Shown one piece after another: positions 18,654 through 28,979 of a stretch of DNA of 64,000 nucleotides. The DNA lies in contig NC_089398.1 in NCBI RefSeq assembly GCF_003171515.1, positions 248,001 through 312,000 of the forward strand, given 5' to 3'. The translations under genes and the position numbers were made by a program. Source of the stretch: Pyrenophora tritici-repentis. Lineage: Eukaryota; Ascomycota; Dothideomycetes; Pleosporales; Pleosporaceae. The notes under the pieces are model-generated. The model had not been told where the DNA came from, searched no databases, and saw only the letters and a list, made by a program, of their open reading frames with translations. Position 1 is the first letter of the stretch. Each line of letters starts with the position of its first letter.

Positions 18654-21600
18654 ATGGATAGCGATCCCTTTGTAGTGGACGTTAGACTTAATGGAACTGA
18701 CTTTGTCACTGGACTTGTTGACTCAGGTTGCCTTTGCTATTCCGCCATCAATGAACAACTCTTTCGATCTCTGAGACTGCCATCAATCAAGATAGCCCCG
18801 CGTCAGCTGGAGGAAGCAGCTGGGAAGAACGCAGAACCAAGTACTGTCCTAGATACAGTTACTTACGCCTCGATAGACATAGACGGCCACCAGCAGAAAC
18901 GCGTCTTCTTCTACGTTGTACCTGGCCTGACTTACGACGTGATTCTGGGAAAGCCCTGGTTAGAGGATGCCGACGTCACAATTTCGGCCAAACAAGGCTG
19001 CCTGGATATCGGCGCATCAAACATCCGCGCATGGAACCACAAGAAAGCGTCATACAAGCCACCACCAATGAAGGCTACTCAGGTGATGGCTTCCGCATTC
19101 ATGGCGGAGGTGAGAAGAAGCCGTAGGAAGAACAAAGGAGACGGTATTGCGCTCGACACTGGACTGTTCGCTGTTTCCATCGCCGACATTGAGAAAGCTT
19201 TGAAACCGCGCAAACGATCCGATCCGAAGACGAAGCTCCCACCCCAGTACCACCAATGGCTGAAGGCTTTCGACCATTTCCTAGCTGAGAAACTTCCCCC
19301 GCATCGTAAAGGCGTTGATCTCCACATTGAGATTGAAAAGGATCAAGACGGAAACGAGAAGACCATTCCATGGGGTCCGCTCTACGGCATGAGCCGAGAA
19401 GAGTTACTAGTGCTTAGGAAAACTCTCACCGAGCTGTTAGACAAGGATTTTATCCGCGCTAGTAACTCTCCCGCAGCCGCACCCGTCCTAATGGTTAAAA
19501 AGCCAGGAGGGGGCATCCGATTTTGCGTTGACTACCGAGGCTTGAACAACATCACCAGGAAGGACCGTTACCCTCTGCCTCTATTCACAGAAACACTGAG
19601 AAATGTGGCCAAAGCTAAATGGTTCACAAAACTTGACGTTATCGCAGCCTTCCACAAGATCCGTGTGGCCAAAGGAGAGGAATGGAAGACAGCTTTCCGA
19701 ACAAGATACGGCCTATTCGAATGGCGGGTTGCTCCCTTCGGACTAACAGGAGCACCAGCCGCATTTCAACGCTACGTAAATAGTGTTCTGCAGGATTACC
19801 TTGACGACTTTGTTTCAGCCTACGTTGACGACATCTTGATCTACTCGTCAGGATCGCTTCAGGATCACAGAGAGAAGGTTGGAAAGGTTCTTCAACGCCT
19901 CATAGACGCTGGACTGCAGATTGATATCGACAAGTGCGAGTTCGAGACTAAACGAGTTAAATACCTCGGGTACATTGTGGAAGCAGAAGTGGGTATTCGA
20001 GTTGACCCTGAAAAGATTATCGCAATCCGCGAATGGGCTACACCAACGTCAGTTAAGGCTATCCGAGCATTTATTGGTTTTGCCAACTTCTACCGAGTTT
20101 TTATACCGAACTTCTCGGACATTGCTGAACCGCTCATCAACCTAACTAAGAAAGAGATGGTTTTTCATTGGGACGAGGCTTGCAATCAAGCATTTGAAAC
20201 GATTAAGGAACTTCTCATTACAGCACCAATACTCGGCCATTTTGATCCAGAGAAGGACACCTTAGTAGAAGCCGACTCCTCAGGACATGCAACTGGCGGC
20301 CTATTGCTGCAGAAGGACAAGAACAACAACTGGCAACCCGTTGCTTACTACTCAAAGAAGCACTCACCAACAGAGGCCAATTATCCAATTCATGACAAGG
20401 AGCTTCTAGCTATTGTTCGTTGCTTAGAAGCATGGGCTCCTGAACTACGTATGGTTAGGAAGTTTACAGTTCTGACGGACCACAAGAACCTCCAATACTT
20501 CTACCGCGAACGACAGCTGTCTGAAAGACAAGTACGTTGGTCAGAGTTTCTCTCACGATTCGACTTCTCCCTGGAATGGAAACCTGGAAAGACTATGGGA
20601 AAACCCGACGCCCTATCACGACGAGAACAAGACCTACCCGCCAACTATGACGATGAACGAATACGGTCTCGATTTATCCGTCTCTTCCAGAGCAAGCACT
20701 TGCGGAGTGTTCAAATCCAGTCTCTATCGTCTGAGGAGATTGACTTCACAAAAGAGATACGCATGTTTGAGGACCAGGAGATGCAGAATCTGTGGCACCG
20801 AAGCCGCCAAGAAGATAAGCTTTATCAGGAGCTTACTACACTAGTAGCAAATAAGGAGAGGAACCTCCCTACTAAGCTTCAGAAGGAGAAGTTAGTGAGT
20901 ATAGCAGAATGCACCCTAGACGAGAGAGGCTTGTTACGATTTCGAGACCGGACATGGATCCCTCACTGCGAACCACTCCGCACGCGAATCATTCAAAATA
21001 TTCACGACTCGCATATTACTGGCCACCCCGGACGAGATCTTACCTACTCAATCTTATCAAGGCAGTTCTTCTGGTCAGGTGCAGCAAGCGACGTGCGACG
21101 CTTTGTCCGTAACTGCGAGATTTGCGGAAGGAATACGATATGGAGAGAAACAAAGAAGGGCCTCCTTAAACCATTACCGATCCCAGAACGTATATGGGGG
21201 GAACTTTCAATCGATTTCATTACCGACTTGCCGCCATCTGGACGGGATAACGCAACGAACTGTATGGTGGTCACTGATCGGCTGACAAAGGGAATTGAAC
21301 TAGAAGGTATGCACGATATCTCGGCACAAGCCGTAGCACAACGACTTTTCGAACGGCATTATCCTATTCACGGTATTCCAACGGCAATTACGAGCGATAG
21401 AGGACCACAATTCGTTAGCGATCTTTGGAAGCATTTCTGTAAGCTCCTTAGCGTTGAGCAACGCCTGTCGACTGCCTACCATCCGCAAACCGATGGTGCA
21501 ACAGAACGAATGAATCAAGAGATTGAAAAGATGATTCGAATCTGGGCCACGTACACGCAAGAAAACTGGCTGGCACTTTTACCTGTCGTTATGGGAGCAA

Positions 21601-22289
21601 TCAACAACCGCGAGGCCTCATCCACTGGCCTAAGCCCCTTCTATTTCATGCACGGATATCACAATGAACCTATTCAGCTAGTAGAGGATCGAACTATTCA
21701 GGACCGACCAAAGAAAGATGGCGAAGCACTAGCAGAAGGCTTCCTCAAAAGACTCCAAGATGCAACAGAGTGGGCCCAAGCCGCGATCGCGATGACACAA
21801 GAGAAACAGCAGCATCAGGCTAATAAGACAAGAACAGCAGCGCCCCAATACAAGGAGGGAGACTGGGTGTTTCTAAACCTTAGAAACGTGAAGACAACAC
21901 GACCTTCCAAGAAGCTAGACTGGTTGCATGGAAAGTATAAAGTCTTGAAGCAGGTCAACTCCCACTCTTATAAGCTTGACGTTCCGGGAAAAATCCATCC
22001 TGTCTTTCACGTAGACCTGCTTCGCTACGCGCCTGACGACTCTTTCCCATCGCAGAAAGTTGGAGACACTCAGCCAGGGCCTATACTTATAGATGGAGAC
22101 GAGTTATGGCTGGTTGAGCGTATTCTGGGCGAACGGACAATAGGGCAAGGAGGGAAAGGAATCAAGGAGGCATATGTGAAGTGGGTGGACTATACTGAAC
22201 CGACATGGGAACCAGTGAGCAACGTACTAAAGACTGACGCTTGGAAGAAATGGAAAAAACTACACGCTAAAGGGAAAGGAGGGGGGTAA
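18654..22289 (+). CDS. Pol polyprotein of the gypsy element (PR-RT-RNaseH-IN-chromodomain)
   Basis: The frame is in phase with gag and already open from 18606; ATG 18654 is just the first Met. Domains in order: aspartic protease with 'LVDSGC' (D23; DSG followed by Cys rather than Ala), reverse transcriptase with 'YVDD' at 390-393, RNase H with D541 and E583, and integrase with a zinc-binding HHCC region ending 'CEICGR'. The integrase triad is D854, D915 and E951 (35 residues between the last two). A chromodomain-like C-terminus at about 1150-1200 reads 'LVERILGERT' and 'YVKWVDYTEPTWEPVSNV'; in chromoviruses it directs integration to marked chromatin. At 1211 aa with no internal stop it is probably functional. 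The stop codon abuts the 3' LTR, and the last codons form the polypurine tract. Confidence 0.95.
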   Translation: MDSDPFVVDVRLNGTDFVTGLVDSGCLCYSAINEQLFRSLRLPSIKIAPRQLEEAAGKNAEPSTVLDTVTYASIDIDGHQQKRVFFYVVPGLTYDVILGKPWLEDADVTISAKQGCLDIGASNIRAWNHKKASYKPPPMKATQVMASAFMAEVRRSRRKNKGDGIALDTGLFAVSIADIEKALKPRKRSDPKTKLPPQYHQWLKAFDHFLAEKLPPHRKGVDLHIEIEKDQDGNEKTIPWGPLYGMSREELLVLRKTLTELLDKDFIRASNSPAAAPVLMVKKPGGGIRFCVDYRGLNNITRKDRYPLPLFTETLRNVAKAKWFTKLDVIAAFHKIRVAKGEEWKTAFRTRYGLFEWRVAPFGLTGAPAAFQRYVNSVLQDYLDDFVSAYVDDILIYSSGSLQDHREKVGKVLQRLIDAGLQIDIDKCEFETKRVKYLGYIVEAEVGIRVDPEKIIAIREWATPTSVKAIRAFIGFANFYRVFIPNFSDIAEPLINLTKKEMVFHWDEACNQAFETIKELLITAPILGHFDPEKDTLVEADSSGHATGGLLLQKDKNNNWQPVAYYSKKHSPTEANYPIHDKELLAIVRCLEAWAPELRMVRKFTVLTDHKNLQYFYRERQLSERQVRWSEFLSRFDFSLEWKPGKTMGKPDALSRREQDLPANYDDERIRSRFIRLFQSKHLRSVQIQSLSSEEIDFTKEIRMFEDQEMQNLWHRSRQEDKLYQELTTLVANKERNLPTKLQKEKLVSIAECTLDERGLLRFRDRTWIPHCEPLRTRIIQNIHDSHITGHPGRDLTYSILSRQFFWSGAASDVRRFVRNCEICGRNTIWRETKKGLLKPLPIPERIWGELSIDFITDLPPSGRDNATNCMVVTDRLTKGIELEGMHDISAQAVAQRLFERHYPIHGIPTAITSDRGPQFVSDLWKHFCKLLSVEQRLSTAYHPQTDGATERMNQEIEKMIRIWATYTQENWLALLPVVMGAINNREASSTGLSPFYFMHGYHNEPIQLVEDRTIQDRPKKDGEALAEGFLKRLQDATEWAQAAIAMTQEKQQHQANKTRTAAPQYKEGDWVFLNLRNVKTTRPSKKLDWLHGKYKVLKQVNSHSYKLDVPGKIHPVFHVDLLRYAPDDSFPSQKVGDTQPGPILIDGDELWLVERILGERTIGQGGKGIKEAYVKWVDYTEPTWEPVSNVLKTDAWKKWKKLHAKGKGGG

Positions 22290-22477
22290 TGTAACGGGCT
22301 GAGCCCTAAGTCACATGACTAGGCTGCGAGCCTAGTCGCTTCCCCGGCAACGAGAGGGCCGTGCGCCAACCCAAACAAAGCGGGCTCGCCGCTCGCGTCT
22401 TACCTTCTTTCTTCATCTTGACTGTAAATAGCATCTGGACTAGGTAGCTGGAATACAGTTCCTACAGACCGTTCACA
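22290..22477 (+). repeat. 3' LTR of the gypsy element
   Basis: 188 bp, identical to 17093-17280. It begins at the base after the pol stop codon and ends at the truncated copia reading frame. Confidence 0.95.
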
Positions 22478-25400
22478 TGGGTCGCTTATAGCTTGTTTAT
22501 AGGTCTGAGGGATTCTAATGCCTTTAACTTCTGTTGCTGCGAAAGCTTTGCCGCTAAGTTCTGCTCGTCCCGTGACATCGAGGTTTCCACTTACAATCAC
22601 CGTATAGAAGGCTTTAACAATCGTCTCGTGTGCAGACTCTTCATGGTGGTGCGTAGATGTCGGGATTTCAGTTGTGGGGTCTTCGTCAGCTCGGCTCTCT
22701 CGTAGGACAGCTAGCATAGCTTTGACAATTTTGGCTTGGCGATGTTCATCCTCCATGTCGTCAAATGTATCTCGCTTTCTCTTTTGGGTCCGAGTCCTGA
22801 AGTGATACCTAGCTGATGGTTCGGCTGCTACTGGGTTGGTAACTTCGTCTACCTCCATTTCTTCGCTCTCATCCTCTACTGTTGGCGCGGGTGGAGTGAT
22901 AGTAGGTGATGGGTGCGCAGGTGCTGGCGTAGGCGGCGATGGTGGCGGCGGTGATGGCGGCGATGGTGGCGGCGATGATGGCGGCGGCAATGGCGGCGAT
23001 GATGGCGGCAGTTCAATATCAATATCCAGGGCGTCGGGTTTAGTTAGTTGATTTAGGTTCTTCTTTGGTCTTCCTCTGGCTTTCCGTGGGATGAGCTCAT
23101 TAGATGTGCCCATTGGACCTGATTTGACTCTCAAGTTCAGGTCTATCTTTCCCCCTGGCACCTTCTCATTAGTTTGGATGACGCTAACTCTATGCGTATA
23201 TCCAAGGTCAGGAGAGTAGACTTTGAACTGCTTGTCTGTAGTTTCAGAATATCCCATAAAGACGCCTGCTCGACCACGGTGCACTAACTTGTCTAATCTC
23301 CCTTTCGCTGGCAGCGTCTTTGGATTGAGATAGGTGTAACACTTGCTCCCCCAGACTCGTACGTGGTCTACGCCTGGGCGTTTCCCTGAGAATACCTGCT
23401 CTGGAGACGTGGGTTTTCCCTCGACCAGCGGTCCTGTTGGCAGTCTATTGCGGATGTAGGCGTCAGCCTCAGCGGCCTCGTCCCAGAACTCAATAGGAAG
23501 TTGTGCATCATCGAGCATTGCCCTCATTGCGTGTTCGGCAGTCTGGATGCTTCGCTCCACTGGTCCATTTTGATTCGAGCTCGCAATTACGGTGTAGTCG
23601 GCCTGAACCCCGTCTTCAGTTTCCCACTGGTTTATCACAAGCTTTAGTTCTGGCGCATTGTCTGATCTGCAGGCCTTCACCTTCTTCCCAGTCTGGAGCT
23701 CTACCTTTGCCTTCCATCTGCGTAGCTCTAGGATAGCCTGGTCCTTGGTTTTCAGTGGTATCGACCAGTTCTTTCGGGAGTGGTTGCAGATTATTTGCAT
23801 AAGGTAGTTATTTCCGCGGAGTGATGTAGGGAACGGTCCAGCTAAGTCAAGAGATACTAGTGCTAGTACCTCCTTTTTGTGTTCTGCTAGGATTTTGTTC
23901 ATCTTATTCCTCATCTTGCCTTTAAGGCATGGGTCACAGAAGCGCCTGTGGGCTGGGGGTACTTTAATCTTTTCAATTGTCGTTACCTTATACAGGTTTC
24001 GTAGCATTGCTGGGCCGTAGTGAGCAAACCGTCTGTGCATTAGCCTGTAGTTCCGGCGATCTTTCTTCGTAGACTTGTCTTCTTCGGATTCGTCTGGGTC
24101 CTGGTCGGATTGTGTCTCGGGTTGTGTCTCCTGACTTTCCTCCGCAGTGCTTTGATCGTTGCTGTCGGTCCGAGTCTTGCCTGCAATAAACGCCTTTCCT
24201 GAGTACTTGCTTGCAATGTGGCTTACGATGTACAGACCGTCCTTCTGTGCTGCTTGTACTGCGATTCTTGATTTGTCCTCAAAATACATGTTCTTGTCAT
24301 CAAAAGTGCCTTGAAGTCCCTCCCTACACAACCGTCTTGCTGCGATTAGATTCACGCCGAGCTTAGGTACGTAGAGAACCTTTCGGAGTAATCCTGTTGT
24401 CCCATCCAGTGCCTTCATCATAACAGTACCACGTTGGGTAGAATGAAGAAATCCTCCCCCAACCTGGATAGTGGTGAGCGGCGTGCGCTTTAGCGGTCCT
24501 CTAAACAGGTTTCTCTTGTCAGTCATGTGTGATGAAGCACCAGTATCAGCAATCCAGTTCGCCGGTGTGCTTTTACTAGCTTGTTCCGCAGAGATATGGC
24601 AGTGTTGCGTACATTCTGTTTCCACGGATGTAGACTCGTGGCTGGTCTCGCTGTCCGTGCCTGAGGAGCCATTGTCCGTTCCAGAGTCAGAATCCTGATT
24701 CTTGGCTGCGTACCCATGCTTGCGCCTCGAGGTTGTCTTGACTGTAGGCTTGACAGGTTTGTCAGATCGCTTCTTGTTCTCATTTCTAGAAGGTCTCTTC
24801 GACTTGGCTGCGCGTCTCTCAGCTCTTTCGTCTTTCTCTCGAAGTTTTCTTCCGAATTCCTGAATTTCACCCTTGTATTTGCAGTCTCGGGCCCAGTGTT
24901 CTCCCTTACAATGGAGGCATCCTGTGGATGGGCCTAATTCAGGCGATGTAGAACGGGGGCGGTCGCGCATCGAGGAGTCCGAGCTTCTATGGTCATTCGG
25001 GTGACGGTACTTCGGGAATGCTACATTTGCATGCTCAGCCGTGTCGTTCAGTCGCAGCTCCTTCGTGCGGAGTGCAGCAATCTTTTCGTCAACCGTGAGA
25101 GAGGTCTGGACATCGAGATAGTCGATTACTGATCCGTAGCTTTCTGGAAGAGCGCGTAGCATGATCTGGAGAAGTGCCTCATCATTGTAGAGTCCCTTGG
25201 CAGCAGGCTTAGCTGCAATAATCTTGCGGCGGTATTCTTTTAGCTTTGCCCACGTGTAGTCGACATCCTTCTCGTCTTTCCAGGTGAAGTTCTGAAGCTT
25301 GGTCATGATGTTGTTGGCTGTCAACTGATCAGTCTTTGAGTACTTGACCTTCAGTGCGGTCCAGAGGGCAGATGCAGTCTCGTACTCGTCTGCGAGAGCG

Positions 25401-25768
25401 TCGTCATCATCAAGGAGACTGTTTGTGATGTAGAACAGTGCCTTAGCCTCATCCTTGTCGTATTCCTTTGCCTTTTCAGCGTTCCATGTACCTCCCAGTC
25501 GTTCGAAGTCGCTTGTCAGGCCTAGGACGCTTGCTTGTTCTGTAGGGTTGACAGTGCCGGCCGGGTCTTGAGAGGTGTTGGCAGTTGATGTGGAGGTGCC
25601 AGCTCCATGTCGTGCAATCCAGGCGTACGCGTGCTTCGTGACTTCGATAGTGTAGAAGATTCCCTTTCCCTTCAGCTTCAGTTTGTTATTGCGGAACCAT
25701 TTCTCGTGATTCTCCTTCGTCAGCTTTGGGATCTTAGGCTCCTTATCGTATCTGTCGTCGCTGCCCAT
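22478..25768 (-). pseudogene. Copia Gag-Pol, truncated after integrase
   Basis: ATG 25768 starts a typical copia Gag ('MGSDDRYDKEP', 'ENHEKWFRNN'); a longer frame from 26080 reads through a repetitive Arg/Lys-rich leader and is less likely. The Gag zinc knuckle is the short form 'CLHCKGEHWARDC'. Protease carries 'WIADTGASSHM'. Integrase has its N-terminal His/Cys pairs ('HRRFAHYG', 'CDPCLKGKM') and the acidic triad in 'SLDLAGPF', 'CRSDNAPEL' and 'NGPVERSIQ'. After a Pro-rich linker (about 22900-23020) the RT domain opens with 'IRIPQTYKQAISDP' and is cut at 22478; the frame then runs into the gypsy LTR and stops at 22400. No internal stops, so the element was young when broken. It cannot make reverse transcriptase. 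Confidence 0.9.
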
Positions 25769-25923
25769 CTTCGCGGTTGTGCTTTTGACTGTCTGTGACG
25801 CGTCAAATGCCGTAGTTGTGTGTGGTTTCGAGGTGTAGGGGTGTTTAGTGGGTTTGTAAACGTTTTGGCGTCTGCGCCCTTCAGCTTTCTCTAGCTGGAA
25901 CCGTATGCTCGTTTTCGGTGTGT

Positions 25924-26030
25924 GAGAAGCTCGTCTCGTCTTCCGTGTGCGAGAAGCCCGTCTCGTCTTTCGTATGCGAGAAGCTCGTCTCGTCTTCCGT
26001 GTGCGAGAAGCTCGTCTCGACTTTCGTGGC
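25924..26030 (-). repeat. 27-bp tandem repeat in the copia leader (4 units)
   Basis: Units begin at 25924, 25951, 25978 and 26005, each based on gagaagctcgtctcgtcttc plus seven bases, with a few substitutions and the last unit 26 bp. In the minus-strand frame they would encode repeats of 'RRASRTRKT'. It is probably leader sequence rather than protein. Confidence 0.8.
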
Positions 26031-26082
26031 TTCAGATCACCTTGATCTGGTGGGTCGCCGAATCGTAGAGCACCGAGCAACC

Positions 26083-26094
26083 GGGCTCATAACC
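26083..26094 (-). promoter_or_regulatory. Copia primer-binding site matching initiator tRNA-Met anticodon stem-loop
   Basis: Minus-strand GGTTATGAGCCC lies three bases inside the LTR. It is complementary to GGGCUCAUAACC, the anticodon arm of eukaryotic initiator tRNA-Met, not to a tRNA 3' end. Drosophila copia is primed by such a 5' half of tRNAi-Met, and the same is inferred here. Confidence 0.75.
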
Positions 26095-26097
26095 TAT

Positions 26098-26337
26098 TGA
26101 GAAGCTGGCACTATTAGTAGTAGTATGACTACCTAATAGAGCGCTCTCTAAGGCACAACGGTAGTGGTGGTACGACTCGTATTGTATTGACTAAGGAGCT
26201 ATTCACACGTTCGTAGATCCGTGTTGCGTGCAGCTGCGTCCAAGCTCCCCGCTAGGACCCACCTGCACGTGTCACCAATCATGTGACTACTCCTCCGCTT
26301 GATACCACCAAGTCACTTACGGACTGTATTCTCAACA
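26098..26337 (-). repeat. 5' LTR of the copia element
   Basis: 240 bp; minus strand begins TGTTGAGAAT and ends CTTCTCA. The inner edge is fixed by the primer site and the outer edge by the TG. Bases gaatg (26338-26342) would be the target duplication, but the other copy has been lost with the 3' end. Confidence 0.75.
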
Positions 26338-26986
26338 GAATGTCTATTTGTACAGCCTCCCCCCTTTTCGCACTTGAGCGATCCCAAAAAACAACTACTG
26401 GGTCTGTTTACAGCCCGAAATGATATCAATGTGAGCATGCAGGCTATCCTTTTCCCTTTGTCACCAGCAAACGTACCTATTACAAGACTACCGATAGCCT
26501 CTACGCTCTCGGCGTTACCAATACATACCTTGTGATCTTACCTAAGCCTTCCAACGCTTGTAATCGCATCGAGTAGTGCATGTGTCCGTGTAAGAGCGAT
26601 GGAGAAGGTCTTGGAGCCTTGATCGGGCTGAGGGATTGATAGCGCACGGTAGTCCGCTTGCAGAAGGAGTCGGTCTTAGCAGTCATGTTGGTTGTGGTTA
26701 CTGAGTTACTGTGTGCATGGTCAGAGTAAGGCCTCCAAACGCTGCAGCGTACAAGGCTTGGGGTGGGCTGCGGTTTCAACACTCGTAATAAGAGGTTAGG
26801 AACTTATGGAACTGCGGGACAGTCATTCTAAGCTTAGTCTGACTGAAGCAACCGGCGATCATCTTGACGTGCTGGTAACATTGGAATGCGTTTTTTTTTT
26901 TTGAAATCTTTATCTCTACTGTATCCTTGTCACTTTCGGCGCATGATTCGCGCTGCATCTCGGTCGGATATCAAGGTATGATACTC
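26338..26986. other. No recognised gene
   Basis: Short frames only. A poly-T run lies at about 26891-26902. The left part is the old target of the copia insertion. Confidence 0.4.
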
Positions 26987-27484
26987 CTAAAAGATAAGGA
27001 AAGGAATGTAAATTGACATACGACCCGTTCGATAGCCATTGCGCGTGCGGTGTTGTGGCGGAGAACAAATCGCCGCCACGTCGCGCCACGACACACAGCC
27101 GAGCGGCGATCCGACATGGAGAAAAGCATGCAAAGTCATTCTAAACGCAAGGTCAGACAACATCGCGGCTTTTGTTCGTCCTTTTGGTTGATTCATTGAT
27201 GTCACTAGTTTCCGAGATCCAATCTTGCTTATATCGACGAAGACGCCTTGAATGAGTGCGCTAATAACACTTGACAACAGCCAGAACAATGCCATGCTCG
27301 CCAGTAAAGGTTTTTGTGTAATAAATTCGTCCTTGTTATCAATGCCCCCAAACCGCCGTTGCATGTGAAACCTAGTAAGGGCTACAAGCAACGTGAATGC
27401 CATGTTCACGACGAGAGCAGACAACAACACAAGCGCGATAGTTTCGTCTTTACTACACAGATATCGAGGGCACCATGCTATCAC
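26987..27484 (-). CDS. Possible membrane protein of unknown function (exon structure uncertain)
   Basis: A 165-codon frame on the minus strand with two hydrophobic segments (about residues 15-38 and 59-82) and a short basic loop between them ('RFHMQRRFGG'). Upstream to about 27657 there are compatible splice sites (for example GT..AG at 27426-27485) that would join further hydrophobic sequence ('LYGIAALDVV'). Downstream a GT..AG pair at 26987-27021 would replace the last residues. Two of the inferred introns would be only about 35 nt, unusually short, and one upstream segment has an in-frame stop if not spliced. It may therefore be a real gene with an odd structure or a decaying one. I recognise no family. 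Confidence 0.3.
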   Translation of the reverse strand: MIAWCPRYLCSKDETIALVLLSALVVNMAFTLLVALTRFHMQRRFGGIDNKDEFITQKPLLASMALFWLLSSVISALIQGVFVDISKIGSRKLVTSMNQPKGRTKAAMLSDLAFRMTLHAFLHVGSPLGCVSWRDVAAICSPPQHRTRNGYRTGRMSIYIPFLIF

Positions 27485-27657
27485 TATCCCGTAGACACGA
27501 GCGCCGAGCGCATTTCCTCCGCCCCCAATTCATAAACCGCTGCATACGACGTCCAGCGCGGCGATCCCGTACAATATGAAGCTATACAGTAGTGTATACT
27601 ATACGCAGTTTACGTAGGTTCGCCTCCCGTCTCGGACAGCATTTTTGATGCATCCAT

Positions 27658-28979
27658 TTTCTAAGACTTGGCCTGGTTGACCGCATCGCTAAATCATGTG
27701 TTAGAATATAGTTACTAGTTAGGGATGATTGACTTACACCGATACATTCCTGACAATCCTTAGGTATTCCATCTGTCCCGCGTCGCGTACAGCATACCGA
27801 CCCCCATCCAGGTACGCATACCTACAAATCCATTAGTAATTACTTTGAAATGTTACTTCTATTGGTTGATATGTACATCTCGCGCAAAGACGCAGAGGCT
27901 GCAATAAGTTACAAGCTAGAGACTAAGCTTCATAGTTGTGATTGGATAAGAAATAGTCGCACAGTGCGTAAGGATAGTAAACTGGGTAGAAGCAAGGTAA
28001 GTAACAACACAGATAGGAGATACGAACAGCTTAAATAACTCGTTGTGTTGCGGGAAATTACCGACACGGGCTTTTAGAAAAGTCACTAAGGCCGAATGCT
28101 AACTCTACTTTCTTTTGCCAAGCGTCAGTAGCGGTATCATAAGATTACGATTCGTATTGAATTCAGACCAGAGCAACCGTTCCTACAGGTGTAACTTCTC
28201 AAACGATCATGGTTGCTGCGGCTTGATTGGACACTCCAGTGGTATTACTCAAAATTGCAGCAGGACAGGCTGGCGTACTAGAATCTTGTATGATGGAGGC
28301 CGAAGCTGAACGCAAACTGATGAAACTACTCGCTGTTGGCGTACTTATACATTACTGTGTCAACTTGCCTTTGTTATGTACAGCTTCATACAGGCATTGT
28401 AAGCTGATTGCACGTCTCACACGGTCGATAGCCTGAGGATTCTGATATTTTTGTCTTGCAGACATCAGAAGCTCGCATCACCTTCAACAGACAGCGTTGT
28501 CGGCTGTCAAGAATAAGTGGTTTTTAGCTGCCATGAAAAAGTCGACTTTGAGCGCCTCAGGGCTTCCGGTATACGGATGTAGAGAGATGCCGTTATGGGA
28601 GGTGGATGTGGGTAGATGTTCATGTTCTCCTGGAGTATTGCAGACAGGTCTATGATGCGGCATTGGGAAGCCTGATATACATTCTTAACTTTGGTATAAT
28701 CATTTTGATTTTGCACAATCGACATGCGAGCGTGGTGTAAGTAAAAGGCTCGGTCTTGGCAGCGGCAGGGATCGGTGACGTCTTTGCAACCCTGTCGATC
28801 TACGACTGCTTTACCTGCCAAACACCGAACCACACTTATCAGGTCAACAGCGTCTGCGCGCGCGACCTGTTATTTCATTTGTTTGCGCTTTTGCACTTGT
28901 TTCCAGTCTTCTATCGCTTTCTTCTACGCGTATAGCGATAACGAACAGCATCACGCGTCTCACCTCGGCCAAACACATC
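27658..28979. other. Intergenic stretch, nothing identified
   Basis: No frame longer than about 100 codons and no recognisable motif. The right end (about 28850-28979) is presumably the promoter of the RING-CH gene. Confidence 0.45.

Larger units (their letters stand above)
17093..22477 (+). mobile_element. Full-length Ty3/gypsy retrotransposon, chromovirus type
   Basis: Two 188-bp LTRs that are identical by eye bound a 5.4-kb element with gag, pol and a C-terminal chromodomain. The primer site next to the 5' LTR is complementary to the LTR itself (self-priming). The purine tract, about 22271-22286, overlaps the last pol codons and directly precedes the 3' LTR. Identical LTRs mean recent insertion, yet the flanks (gtatc at 17088-17092, tgggt at 22478-22482) do not match and belong to two different broken transposons, so the locus has been rearranged. 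Confidence 0.93.
22478..26337 (-). mobile_element. Ty1/copia retrotransposon, 5' part, truncated by the gypsy LTR
   Basis: On the minus strand: LTR (26337-26098), primer site (26094-26083), leader with a 27-bp tandem repeat, then gag-protease-integrase in one frame down to 22478. There the gypsy LTR begins and reverse transcriptase has only just started. RT, RNase H and the 3' LTR are absent and are not found beyond the gypsy element, so the copy is dead. Confidence 0.92.

Noticed and set aside
25769..26080. N-terminal extension of the copia frame from ATG 26080
   Set aside because: It is encoded by the 27-bp leader repeats and lies next to the primer site, so it is most likely untranslated leader.
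26071..26094. tRNA-Met gene
   Set aside because: Only the anticodon-arm complement is present, in the position of a copia primer-binding site; no cloverleaf can be drawn.
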